A stretch of DNA of 15,666 bases. It comes from Methanobacteriota archaeon. GTDB taxonomy: Archaea; Thermoplasmatota; Thermoplasmata; RBG-16-68-12. Positions 7,088-13,684 of the stretch are shown here, one piece after another (position 1 is the stretch's first letter; each line of letters opens with the position of its first letter). The stretch covers positions 1 to 15,666 of the forward strand of contig VBMR01000031.1 of assembly GCA_005878325.1 (NCBI GenBank), read 5' to 3'. The notes under the pieces are model-generated. The model worked only from the letters and a program-made list of their open reading frames with translations. It was not told the origin of the DNA and made no database searches. Made by a program: the position numbers and the translations under genes.

Positions 7088-7632
7088 CGCGCGACGAACA
7101 GGCGGTACTTCTGCGTCGGGTCCGAGATCTCCATCTCGATCCGCTTCGCGACCAGCTTCTCCGGATGGTGAATGCTCGGGACGCGTTGGTCGAGCTCTAC
7201 GAAGGACTTGAAGGGACCCTTCTTGCGCTCCTCCAGGATCGCCCACATCGTCTTCTTCCCCAGGCCTGGGAGCAGCTCGAGCATGTGGAACCGCGTCGTG
7301 ATCGCCTGGGCGCGGTTGTAGAAGTCCACGAACTTCTCCTCCTTCTCCTTGACGATTTCCTGAACGACGAACGGCAGTTCCTTCTGCGCCGCGGTGGTCA
7401 GTTCCTCGTAGCCGACGCGCCGTTTCACGTGGAGGATCTCCGTCCGCTTGTCCACATCCTTGCCGATGTAGACGGGCTGGCCGATCGACAGCGAGGCGCC
7501 CTCCTTGGGCACGAGTTCGAACAACTTGAACTCGTCCACCCCGATCGCGTACGCCAGGGCCTCCCGGTGGAACTTGGACTGGTCCGGATGACCTTGCGGT
7601 AGATAATCCAGAATGCGGGCGTAGTCCTCCAT
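7084..7632 (-). CDS. DUF655 family protein with helix-hairpin-helix motif
   Basis: The 182-residue protein belongs to the archaeal DUF655 family, usually encoded beside rpoF and rpl21e. It begins MEDYARILDYLPQGHP and has an S1-like/OB-like N-terminal half (VGQPVYIGKD-type strands, about residues 50-80). The C-terminal half holds a helix-hairpin-helix motif, LLPGLGKKTMWAILEERK, followed by FVELDQRVPSI. These features suggest nucleic-acid binding, perhaps in RNA metabolism; no enzymatic role is established. The ATG at 7632 matches the conserved N-terminus and leaves 13 bp to the rpoF stop, so the two are cotranscribed. In many archaea ksgA (dim1) comes next; here the next gene is a convergent regulator. 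Confidence 0.85.
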   Translation of the reverse strand: MEDYARILDYLPQGHPDQSKFHREALAYAIGVDEFKLFELVPKEGASLSIGQPVYIGKDVDKRTEILHVKRRVGYEELTTAAQKELPFVVQEIVKEKEEKFVDFYNRAQAITTRFHMLELLPGLGKKTMWAILEERKKGPFKSFVELDQRVPSIHHPEKLVAKRIEMEISDPTQKYRLFVAR

Positions 7633-7645
7633 GCGAGTCGCCTCG

Positions 7646-7966
7646 TCAGCGATACTTGCCCACGATCTCGAGGACTTTCTCCGCATCCTCTTTCGACAGT
7701 GCGAATCGTTCCTTTGCGAAGATCGCCCGGACGTCGTCCATGTGGGTCGGCATCAGGTCGGCGATCTTCACCGCGTTGAAGGGGGACATCATGGGGATCT
7801 CCATGAGCTCCTTCACGATCGCGGGCACCTTGTCGGCGGGCACGCGGGAGAAGAGGGATGCATGGGAAAGGGAGTATTGCTGCTCCGGGTTCAGCTCGCC
7901 CCGGACGCCTTTCTCTTTTTCCAGGATGACCTTCAGGTCGGCGAGGGACACGAACGACTCCTCCAT
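7646..7966 (-). CDS. rpoF: DNA-directed RNA polymerase subunit F (Rpb4/RpoF)
   Basis: At 106 residues this has normal length for archaeal RpoF. With subunit E (Rpb7) it forms the polymerase stalk that helps open the promoter and binds emerging RNA. Family features are the N-terminal segment SLADLKVILEKE, the middle helices NPEQQYSLSHASLFSRV, and the HRDC-like C-terminal portion ending LSKEDAEKVLEIVGKYR. GAGGGG lies about 5 nt before the ATG at 7966, giving a Shine-Dalgarno site for this internal operon gene. Only 9 bp separate it from rpl21e. Confidence 0.93.
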   Translation of the reverse strand: MEESFVSLADLKVILEKEKGVRGELNPEQQYSLSHASLFSRVPADKVPAIVKELMEIPMMSPFNAVKIADLMPTHMDDVRAIFAKERFALSKEDAEKVLEIVGKYR

Positions 7967-7975
7967 CGTATCCCC

Positions 7976-8266
7976 TCACGCGCGACGGAGATGCTCGGGC
8001 CGGACGACCGCCTGCTTGATCCGGCCGCCGAATCGGACGTCCACGAGGAAGGCCCGACCGCGGCGTCCCACCACGGTGCCCGTCATGCCGTGGAACCGGT
8101 TGTGGGGCCATCCTTTCTGGAAGCTCGAATCAATCACGATCGTCACGCGCTCCCCGACTTCGAAGGAACGGAAGGATCGGGTGATCGGGGAAAGCCCGCG
8201 CTGGCGTGGACCGCGGCGGAACTTCTGCCGGGTCTTCTCCATGATCCCTTTCGAGGCCTTCACCAT
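7976..8266 (-). CDS. rpl21e: Large ribosomal subunit protein L21e
   Basis: The 96-residue basic protein matches L21e, a 50S protein shared by archaea and eukaryotes. It begins MVKASKGIMEKTRQKFRR, carries the SH3-like core FEVGERVTIVIDSSFQKGWPHNRFHG, and ends TGTVVGRRGRAFLVDVR plus QAVVRPEHLRR. The ATG at 8266 starts exactly at the conserved N-terminus; the longer frame adds only residues shared with pus10 coding DNA. It lies 5 bp after the pus10 stop, so expression is tied to that gene's leaderless promoter or to read-through. Confidence 0.93.
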   Translation of the reverse strand: MVKASKGIMEKTRQKFRRGPRQRGLSPITRSFRSFEVGERVTIVIDSSFQKGWPHNRFHGMTGTVVGRRGRAFLVDVRFGGRIKQAVVRPEHLRRA

Positions 8267-8271
8267 CTCCG

Positions 8272-9477
8272 TCACCCGTCGTGCACGTCGAGGACGTCGA
8301 GCTCGAGGACTTCGCACGCCGCCCCGAGTCGTTCAGCGAGGGAAGGCCGCGTGCGGCCTCCGTCCCCATGGACCCATTCCTTTACGTAGGTCCCCGCCTC
8401 CGCGGTCACCCGCAGTTCGACTCGATCCCCTTCGACTCCGCGAACGTCCGCGGAGAGGACCCGTCGATGCCGTATGGTATCCGCGCGCCGGTGAACGACC
8501 CGTTCCGGGGTGCGTTGTGCGATCGGCTCAAGTACCAGAGCCAGAAGCGTCGATTTAAGCTTTGCCTCCTCCACGGGAGGGGCCATCCGCAACGCGATGC
8601 GGTACGTCTTCGCGGCCCGGTCCTCCTTCAACGGGACGACCTCCCCGGCGGTCGCAGGCACGAGCGCATCGACCTCGACGATGCCGGACGCATTGATCCG
8701 GGCCACCGCGCCGGGAAGATCGAGGTGCCGCCGGTGCGGCTCCTTCACCTCAAGGATGAACGGCCGGCCCCGACCGAGCATGCGCGCGTCGACGTCCTCG
8801 CGTCCCATCCCATGGAGCGCGTGGGCGCGGCCCCCGGATTCTCGCATGACCTCCGCGGCGATGACTTCCTCGACGCTCGTTGGATACATCTTGCCGGTGC
8901 CGCCACACCGGTCGCATCCCTTCCCCATGCACCGGCGGCACGGCCAGCGGGTCTGCGGCATGCCCCGGACGAGCTTGCGGTACCGTCCCCGGAGGTACAA
9001 CGGATTCACCTGGACGTCCACATGGTCGAAGGCGGGATCGATGACCGCGACGATCTCTGGATGCGTGAGGTCCGGTTCCTTCCGAAGGCGGTCCGAGACG
9101 ACCTTGCCAACCTCCCGGTTCACCTCCGCCTTCAGCGGCTCCGGACCCGCGGCCCCGAGGTCGGACCAGAGGACCTCTTCGCGAGCGGCAATCTCTGGGT
9201 CGATCTTCGAGCCGATCGCGAAGGAATCGAACTCCCACGGCTCGAGCTTCCGCACGACAAGGTCGGCGAGGTCGGTGTACCGTGCCGTGAGGCCGACGCA
9301 AAGCCAGCAAGGGCCCTCCTGCAATCCCGTCTCGCGGCGGATGGATCGCCCTCGTGCCTCGTTCGTGTATCCGTGACCGATCTTTCCGAAGAGGCGGCCG
9401 AGGCAGGAGTCGCACAGCGTCCGGTCATTCAGGCGGGACCAATGGGTCGAGCGGGCCGCGGAGAGGACCTCGTCCAC
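8272..9477 (-). CDS. pus10: tRNA pseudouridine(54/55) synthase Pus10
   Basis: This 401-residue protein makes pseudouridine at positions 54 and 55 of archaeal tRNAs. The N-terminal zinc-binding part has C22/C25 (CDSC) and C57/C60 (CWLC), followed by a THUMP-like region. A further cysteine cluster CRRCMGKGCDRCGGTG lies at about 180-195. The catalytic motif is GREDVDARMLGRGRPF, in which D228 is the likely catalytic aspartate by analogy with other pseudouridine synthases. TYVKEWVHGD near residue 363 is the usual C-terminal family motif. GTG 9477 is 25 nt below a TATA box, a leaderless start, and no in-frame ATG precedes it. It is the first gene of the pus10-rpl21e-rpoF-DUF655 operon. Confidence 0.92.
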   Translation of the reverse strand: MDEVLSAARSTHWSRLNDRTLCDSCLGRLFGKIGHGYTNEARGRSIRRETGLQEGPCWLCVGLTARYTDLADLVVRKLEPWEFDSFAIGSKIDPEIAAREEVLWSDLGAAGPEPLKAEVNREVGKVVSDRLRKEPDLTHPEIVAVIDPAFDHVDVQVNPLYLRGRYRKLVRGMPQTRWPCRRCMGKGCDRCGGTGKMYPTSVEEVIAAEVMRESGGRAHALHGMGREDVDARMLGRGRPFILEVKEPHRRHLDLPGAVARINASGIVEVDALVPATAGEVVPLKEDRAAKTYRIALRMAPPVEEAKLKSTLLALVLEPIAQRTPERVVHRRADTIRHRRVLSADVRGVEGDRVELRVTAEAGTYVKEWVHGDGGRTRPSLAERLGAACEVLELDVLDVHDG

Positions 9478-9497
9478 GCCTCCCCATGGAGACGGGA

Positions 9498-9506
9498 CCT
9501 TAAAGG
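9498..9506 (-). promoter_or_regulatory. TATA box of the pus10 operon
   Basis: The minus strand reads CCTTTAAGG, centred about 25 nt above the GTG at 9477. The box sits against the 3' end of the upstream DUF1634 gene, so the informational operon has its own promoter. Confidence 0.6.
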
Positions 9507-9507
9507 T

Positions 9508-9912
9508 TCACGCGAGCACGAGGAGGCTCGTGATCAGGTTCACGAGGACGATGGCGGTCATGAGGGCATATTTGGAGTCGCGTTCGTCGATGAAGGAGAG
9601 GACGCTGAGGAAGACGCGGACCACGGGAGTGAAGATCAGGACGAGCACGCCCAGGCTCAGGTAGCCGTCCGGGGAGAAGCGAGATAGCTGGCCGATGAGA
9701 GATCGCGGGGCGATCGAATGGTCCGGGACCTCGCCGCCGGTGGCCGCGAGGAGGACGAACCCGAACAGGAGGACGCCCACGGAGATGACGACGCCGCCAC
9801 GCAGGACATGATAGATGAGCCGGTTCCGGTCCTCCACTTCCGTTACGACCGCGCGCCGGAGGGTAGCGATCCGATCCTGTACAAGGCGGAGGCCGCTCCG
9901 GGCCCCGATCAA
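9508..9912 (-). CDS. DUF1634 family membrane protein
   Basis: The protein has three hydrophobic helices: GGVVISVGVLLFGFVLLAAT, GYLSLGVLVLIFTPVVRVFLSVLSF, and YALMTAIVLVNLITSLLVLA at the C-terminus. A DER segment precedes the last helix. This is the DUF1634 layout, a family commonly encoded next to TauE/SafE transporters and perhaps a partner subunit. TTG 9912 overlaps the TauE stop as TTGA, which suggests translational coupling and gives 134 residues. GTG 9837 gives a 109-residue product starting VEDRNRLIYHVLRGG and is also plausible, because the extra N-terminal part is poorly conserved-looking. No substrate can be inferred. Confidence 0.8.
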   Translation of the reverse strand: MIGARSGLRLVQDRIATLRRAVVTEVEDRNRLIYHVLRGGVVISVGVLLFGFVLLAATGGEVPDHSIAPRSLIGQLSRFSPDGYLSLGVLVLIFTPVVRVFLSVLSFIDERDSKYALMTAIVLVNLITSLLVLA

Positions 9913-10769
9913 AGCGGGACCCCCGTGAACGCGAGACGGACGATCATCGCGAGGCCGAGACCGGCGAGAAAGAGGGCAAAGGCGAACCGGACGTTCGACG
10001 CCTTCGCCTTTTCCATCAGATGGGACCCCAGGTACGTCCCCGTGAACACCCCGATGATCACCATGGCCCCGTAGCTGGGGTTCACGAGCCCTTCGGAGTA
10101 GTAGATGGAGGCGCTCGCAGCCGCCGTGACCCCGATCATGAAGTTGCTCGTCGCGACCGCGGCCTTCATCGGGACCCGCATGAGCATGTTCATCGCGGGC
10201 ACCTTGATGAATCCGCCTCCGATCCCGAGGAGGCCCGAAAACACGCCCGCCACCGCGGACACGCCGAAGCCGGCGACCGGCCGCTCCACCCGGTATCGGT
10301 ACACGCCCTGGTCCTCTTGATCGAAATAGACACTGCTCAGGCCCAATCGCTTCGACAGCGGCGACTCCTCGCCGGTTCGGTATGCGCGCTGCCTCGCGGT
10401 CTCGCGGACCCGAGCCATCGTCGAGGCCGCGTACAAGACGACGAGCCCGAAGGTGATGTAGAGGTAGAACTCGGGGACGAGCAGGCCGAAAAACGCGCCA
10501 AGGATCGCACCGAGCGTTGACGCCACTTCCAAGAACATCGCCAGCCGCAGGTTCGTCAGATGGTCCCGGACGTACACGGATGCGGCGCCGGACGACGTCG
10601 CGATGACCCCAATCAAACTCGTCGCGATCGCAATCTTGATCGAGAGCCCCAGGGCCAGGGTCATGAACGGGATCAAGAACACGCCTCCCCCGATCCCGAG
10701 GTAGGACCCTGCGACTCCGGCCAGGAACGCCGCGACCGCCAGGAGCACGAGGGCGGTCAGGAGGTCCAT
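9909..10769 (-). CDS. TauE/SafE (TSUP) family sulfite or organic anion permease
   Basis: The 286-residue protein has about eight transmembrane segments arranged as two homologous halves, each with the family glycine motif: GVAGSYLGIGGGVFLIPFM in the first and GVFSGLLGIGGGFIKVPAM in the second. TSUP proteins move sulfite, taurine breakdown products or other small organic anions across the cell membrane. A central cytoplasmic loop is charged (RVRETARQRAYRTGEES). ATG 10769 fits the start of the first helix; upstream frame residues are shared with the Alba DNA. It lies 23 bp after the short alba gene, and its stop overlaps the DUF1634 start, so the two transport-related genes are probably one unit. 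Confidence 0.87.
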   Translation of the reverse strand: MDLLTALVLLAVAAFLAGVAGSYLGIGGGVFLIPFMTLALGLSIKIAIATSLIGVIATSSGAASVYVRDHLTNLRLAMFLEVASTLGAILGAFFGLLVPEFYLYITFGLVVLYAASTMARVRETARQRAYRTGEESPLSKRLGLSSVYFDQEDQGVYRYRVERPVAGFGVSAVAGVFSGLLGIGGGFIKVPAMNMLMRVPMKAAVATSNFMIGVTAAASASIYYSEGLVNPSYGAMVIIGVFTGTYLGSHLMEKAKASNVRFAFALFLAGLGLAMIVRLAFTGVPL

Positions 10770-10792
10770 CCACTTGGGCAAGCCCTGATTTG

Positions 10793-10939
10793 CTAAGCGA
10801 CGTCGGCGGCCCGGGAGATCGAGCGACCGCGGGCCTTCACGACCACCTCGCGGAACCCGCTGTTGAAATGGGTGACGACCGCGAGGACGTAGTTCATCGT
10901 CGGCTTCTTCCCGATGTACACCACGCCCGATTCGACCAT
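10793..10939 (-). CDS. alba: Half-length Alba DNA/RNA-binding protein (C-terminally truncated)
   Basis: The 48-residue frame reproduces the first half of the archaeal chromatin and RNA-binding protein Alba: [20 protein letters not shown], then [18 protein letters not shown]. The nucleic-acid-contacting Lys pair of the GKKP motif is at residues 11-12. It stops with TAG exactly where family members continue EIVRNRFLP and the beta-hairpin that reaches into the DNA minor groove, about 40 residues short. No other frame continues the fold; the TauE/SafE gene starts 23 bp later. The start is well supported: a CGGAG Shine-Dalgarno site sits 6 nt before the ATG, with an AT-rich TATA-like element about 45 nt upstream. 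It may be a deletion remnant or a functional mini-Alba. Confidence 0.7.
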   Translation of the reverse strand: MVESGVVYIGKKPTMNYVLAVVTHFNSGFREVVVKARGRSISRAADVA

Positions 10940-10945
10940 GACGCG

Positions 10946-10950
10946 CTCCG
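10946..10950 (-). promoter_or_regulatory. Shine-Dalgarno site of the short alba gene
   Basis: The minus strand reads CGGAG, ending 6 nt before the ATG at 10939. It decides the start, because a stop codon (TAA) lies in frame shortly upstream and no other start exists. Confidence 0.5.
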
Positions 10951-10979
10951 CGGGGACGATGGCCCATCTGGAGGCCGCG

Positions 10980-10987
10980 TATTAATG
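10980..10987 (-). promoter_or_regulatory. TATA-like element of the short alba gene
   Basis: The minus strand reads CATTAATA, centred about 45 nt above the ATG at 10939. That predicts a leader of about 20 nt, enough to hold the CGGAG Shine-Dalgarno site. Confidence 0.4.
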
Positions 10988-11013
10988 TCCTTCGCAACGG
11001 CTGATGGATGGAA

Positions 11014-11029
11014 GCGGAAATGTTTTTAC
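11014..11029 (+). promoter_or_regulatory. BRE/TATA promoter of the Sec61-beta gene
   Basis: A purine-rich BRE-like CGGAAA is followed by TGTTTTTAC, centred near 11026. The predicted start of transcription is around 11050, just before the ATG at 11060. Confidence 0.45.
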
Positions 11030-11059
11030 GAACGGCTGTCAATGAAGAGCCCGACCCAC

Positions 11060-11224
11060 ATGGCGAGAGACCGGGACTCGGGGTTCCATTCCGCGGCGGG
11101 CCTCATCCGATATTTCGACCAGGAGGACGAGAAGGCCCTCAAAGTCCCTCCCATGGTGGTCGTCCTCCTCTCCGTCGTCGTCTCGGGCATCATCCTCTAT
11201 CTCACGTTCGCGTATCCGCTCTGA
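11060..11224 (+). CDS. secG: Preprotein translocase subunit Sec61-beta (SecG)
   Basis: This 54-residue tail-anchored protein is the small beta subunit of the archaeal SecYE-beta translocon. It shows the family signature HSAAGLIRYFDQEDEKALKVPP, followed by one C-terminal membrane helix VVVLLSVVVSGIILYLTF. A start at ATG 11042 would add six residues (MKSPTH), but it lies only about 16 nt below the TATA element. ATG 11060 fits better. The gene is divergent from alba and ends before a hairpin shared with the convergent zinc-ribbon gene. Confidence 0.9.
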   Translation: MARDRDSGFHSAAGLIRYFDQEDEKALKVPPMVVVLLSVVVSGIILYLTFAYPL

Positions 11225-11313
11225 GCCCTCGGGATCCCACGTGACGAGGATTTCGAAACGCTGCGACCCGAACGGCTGCGGAACCAGTTCGCGCTATTCT
11301 CCCCATAGAAACG

Positions 11314-11342
11314 GATGAGGGCTCGGGCCCGAGGGCCTCATC
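11314..11342. terminator. Hairpin between convergent genes, possible bidirectional terminator
   Basis: GATGAGG at 11314-11320 pairs with CCTCATC at 11336-11342. Inside lies the perfect 12-bp palindrome CTCGGGCCCGAG (11322-11333), with one unpaired G on the left and two on the right. The whole forms a long GC-rich stem about 90 bp after the Sec61-beta stop and covers the stop codon of the convergent gene. It lacks a T-run on the plus side and has only a weak one (GTTTCT) on the minus side, so it is not a classic intrinsic terminator. Confidence 0.5.
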
Positions 11343-11730
11343 GGTATTGCGCGCAGGTCGGGCAATACCATCGTGCATATTGCGGATACCAAGTCATCGG
11401 ATTCCCGCACATGGGGCAGGCGGCAGGGACGGACGGATACCCCGCCGGGCCGTACCCACCCGGGCCGTACCCAAAGGGCATGCCGGCTCCGACCGGATGG
11501 TTCTCGCGGACGACGAGGTACACCACCAGGACGATGACGAACCCGATCAGGGTTCCGAACAAGGTCGCAAGGATGAGGAGGATGAGCCAAACAACCGCGT
11601 CCATTCCACGACTCTCGGCGTCCCGGTACATCCAGACGCCGCCCAGGATCAGCGCAACGATTGCGGCGACGCAGAGGAAGGCCAACCACGCGAGGAGACC
11701 TGCGGCGAGGACCTGGAAGGCGGTATCCAT
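11338..11730 (-). CDS. Small membrane protein with Gly/Tyr-rich linker and C-terminal zinc ribbon
   Basis: The 130-residue protein has two or three N-terminal membrane segments: AFQVLAAGLLAWLAFLCVAA running into ALILGGVWMYRDAESRG, then VVWLILLILATLFGTLIGF into VLVVYLVVRE. A repetitive Gly/Pro/Tyr linker (YGPGGYGPAGYP) follows, then a zinc ribbon with CPMCG and CPTC pairs. The MYRDAESRGMDAVVW segment followed by a helix is common in archaeal membrane proteins of unknown role. ATG 11730 lies about 32 nt below a TATA-like GATATAG; the GTG at 11748 would add six residues but is too close to that box. No function can be assigned. Confidence 0.7.
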   Translation of the reverse strand: MDTAFQVLAAGLLAWLAFLCVAAIVALILGGVWMYRDAESRGMDAVVWLILLILATLFGTLIGFVIVLVVYLVVRENHPVGAGMPFGYGPGGYGPAGYPSVPAACPMCGNPMTWYPQYARWYCPTCAQYR

Positions 11731-11758
11731 GGAGGCCGCGACGCGCACTGGCCTCTCG

Positions 11759-11765
11759 CTATATC
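11759..11765 (-). promoter_or_regulatory. TATA box of the small zinc-ribbon membrane protein gene
   Basis: GATATAG on the minus strand is centred about 32 nt above ATG 11730, giving a very short leader. Confidence 0.45.
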
Positions 11766-11796
11766 AGGGTTCCTTGGGCCCGCTCCGGATGGGACG

Positions 11797-11982
11797 TCAG
11801 ATGCGGGCGAGAGACGACTTCCGGGTCGTGCTGTCCGTGTTCGCCCCGCTCACGGGGGTGTTGCTCACGCTGTCCTTGAACCCGCAGTGCTCGCACTCGA
11901 TCCAGATCCGGACGGACAGGTAGTTCCAATTCCAGGTCGGCTTGCCGCACCGGGGGCAGACCTCCGGGTGGGAAGGGCGCAT
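11797..11982 (-). CDS. Small zinc-ribbon protein
   Basis: The 61-residue protein carries two cysteine pairs, CPRC and CEHC, separated by 19 residues (VCPRCGKPTWNWNYLSVRI then ECEHCGFKDS). This is a one-domain zinc ribbon with a Ser/Thr-rich polar tail. Comparable small archaeal ribbon proteins bind nucleic acid or act in protein complexes, but no specific role can be given. A GTG immediately precedes the ATG (start at 11985), so either codon may be used. It lies 45 bp downstream of the protease gene on the same strand. Confidence 0.6.
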   Translation of the reverse strand: MRPSHPEVCPRCGKPTWNWNYLSVRIWIECEHCGFKDSVSNTPVSGANTDSTTRKSSLARI

Positions 11983-12027
11983 CACGGGGCGCCCATTATG
12001 GCTGGGCCTTTCAACCTGTCGGAGCGG

Positions 12028-12966
12028 CTACCACGGACGAACGCCGAGCTTCGCCTTCGCCTTCACCGGTTGCCCGCGTCGCTCCGCCTCGATCTCGATC
12101 GTGTCCCCGATCGACCGCTCCCGCAAGCCTTCGACGAGGTCCGCGACCCCGGTCAGGGGCTTGCCTCCCAGGCTCGTGATCACGTCGCCCACCTGGAGTC
12201 CCGCGGCCGCCGCCGGGGAGCCGGGTGTGATCTCCGCCGCGAAGACGCCGTGACGGCTCGCGATCCCATAGTATGCCGCGAGGCGCCGGTCGACGTCGTA
12301 CCCGCCGATCCCCAGCCAGGGCCGTTGGACGTGGCCGTGGGCGATGATCTCGCGGGCGGCCACCAGGGCCGCATTGACCGGGATCGCGAAGCCGATCCCC
12401 TCCGCATACGGGATCGTCGCGGTGTTGATCGCGACCACACGACCCCGCAAGTCGACGAGGGGGCCTCCGCTGTTCCCCGGGTTCACCGCCGCGTCCGTCT
12501 GGATCACGGGGATCCCATCGCCCGGACCGCGGCCGAGGTGTCGGCGCAACGAGCTCACGACGCCCGAGGTCACGGTCGGGCCACCGGGCAGGCCCAGGGG
12601 GTTCCCGATCGCGAGGACCGGCTGGCCCACCTTCAGCTCGTCCGAGTTCGCGAAATCCGCGGGCCGGAAGTTCGTCCCTTCGACCTGGACGACTGCGATG
12701 TCGGTCTCCTCGTCTCCGCCGACGACCGCGCCGCTCAGAACGCGGCCATCGCCGAAGGTCACGATCACCTTCTCGGCTCCGTCGACGACGTGATGGGTCG
12801 TCAGGATGTGTCCGCCCGCGTCCAGGACCACCCCGGATCCGAAGCCCCGCCGGGGCCATCCGCCCCAGGGAGGACCCACCGGCCGATGGGCCGTGCTCAC
12901 GTTCACCGTGCTCGCCCCTGCCTGATCCACCGCCTGAATGTACAGGTTCTGCAGATCCGCTAACAT
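12028..12966 (-). CDS. HtrA/DegP-like serine protease with one PDZ domain
   Basis: The 312-residue protein has a trypsin-like fold with the full catalytic triad: His59 in ILTTHHVVDGA, Asp89 in EETDIAVVQVEG and Ser166 in NPGNSGGPLV. The oxyanion region and the activation segment (AIGNPLGLPGGPTVTSGVVSS) are intact. One PDZ domain follows at about residues 215-312, with GSPAAAAGLQVGDVITSLGGKPL. HtrA proteins degrade or refold damaged proteins. No signal peptide or membrane helix is visible from ATG 12966, so the product looks cytoplasmic. A TATA-like AACATACC about 27 nt upstream could support a leaderless start; a TTG four codons upstream is an alternative. It is 53 bp after the TMEM175-like gene on the same strand. 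Confidence 0.87.
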   Translation of the reverse strand: MLADLQNLYIQAVDQAGASTVNVSTAHRPVGPPWGGWPRRGFGSGVVLDAGGHILTTHHVVDGAEKVIVTFGDGRVLSGAVVGGDEETDIAVVQVEGTNFRPADFANSDELKVGQPVLAIGNPLGLPGGPTVTSGVVSSLRRHLGRGPGDGIPVIQTDAAVNPGNSGGPLVDLRGRVVAINTATIPYAEGIGFAIPVNAALVAAREIIAHGHVQRPWLGIGGYDVDRRLAAYYGIASRHGVFAAEITPGSPAAAAGLQVGDVITSLGGKPLTGVADLVEGLRERSIGDTIEIEAERRGQPVKAKAKLGVRPW

Positions 12967-13019
12967 GGAGGGGTCCAACGCGCCCGCGCGGTATGTTGAG
13001 CGAGTTCGCCGCGGCGTGG

Positions 13020-13673
13020 TCACACGCGCGGCTCTCGTCGGAAGATGAAACGGTCGAGGGCTCCGGGTGCAATGTAGAACGGCGGGATGACGGCGTACAG
13101 GATGATGCTGGCGATGGGGCTCGCGAACGCGAGGAGGACCGCGACCGCGCAGACCACCGGCGCCATCGAGATCCGGCGTCGAATCGTCCCGATGAACTCC
13201 TCCGTAATCGAGGGAGGGACGAGCCGGTGGTCCCTCACGGCGTACGACCAGACGAGGTACAGGGAGCCGCCAATCAGGATCAGGACGATGCCGTACACCT
13301 GGACGGCGAGCGGGACCTCCGGATAACGGCTGATCAAGGAGGTCGAGAACGGGACGAAGGCCACGAGCATTCCGAAGAGGATGTTGATCCACAGGAATGT
13401 GCGGTCCGCCGCATCGATGATTCGGAACATGGCGTGGTGCCCGACCCAGTAGATGCCCAGGACCACGAAGCTGATCGCGTACAGGCCGATGGCGGGCAGA
13501 AGGTCCCAGAGTCGCCCGGGAAGGAGCGCCGCTTTGTCACCCGCCGTGATTTCCGGGACCGCGATGTTGAGGGCGAGAAGGGTCATCGCGATCGAGAAGA
13601 GACCGTCGATCAGAGCCTCGACACGCACGGGACTCATGTTCGCATGGGTGTGCCGGTCCTGCAGATTCTCCAT
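13020..13673 (-). CDS. TMEM175-like (DUF1211) potassium channel-family membrane protein
   Basis: The 217-residue protein has six predicted transmembrane helices and the first-helix signature of the TMEM175/DUF1211 family, RVEALIDGLFSIAMTLLALNI at about residues 17-37. Here the conserved RxxxFSD reads RxxxLID. IYWVGHHAMFRIIDAADRTFLWINILFGMLVAFVPFSTSLI in the second and third helices is typical. Prokaryotic members are potassium-selective leak channels that work as tetramers of such six-helix units. The ATG at 13673 has GGAGG four nt upstream, in the 11-bp gap after the NTF2-like gene, so the two are cotranscribed. Confidence 0.85.
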   Translation of the reverse strand: MENLQDRHTHANMSPVRVEALIDGLFSIAMTLLALNIAVPEITAGDKAALLPGRLWDLLPAIGLYAISFVVLGIYWVGHHAMFRIIDAADRTFLWINILFGMLVAFVPFSTSLISRYPEVPLAVQVYGIVLILIGGSLYLVWSYAVRDHRLVPPSITEEFIGTIRRRISMAPVVCAVAVLLAFASPIASIILYAVIPPFYIAPGALDRFIFRREPRV

Positions 13674-13684
13674 GGGCCCTCCGG

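Noticed and set aside
8281..9687. 468-codon plus-strand frame antisense to pus10
   Set aside because: The opposite strand encodes a complete Pus10 with catalytic and cysteine motifs; the plus frame has no recognisable features.
11440..11475. Short tandem repeat of GGGCCGTACCCACCC-like units
   Set aside because: It simply encodes the Gly/Pro/Tyr linker of the small zinc-ribbon membrane protein; there are too few copies for a CRISPR or other array.
11347..12963. 538-codon plus-strand frame antisense to the zinc-ribbon and HtrA genes
   Set aside because: It runs across several real minus-strand genes and is Arg/Asp/His-rich without domains, a typical high-GC shadow.
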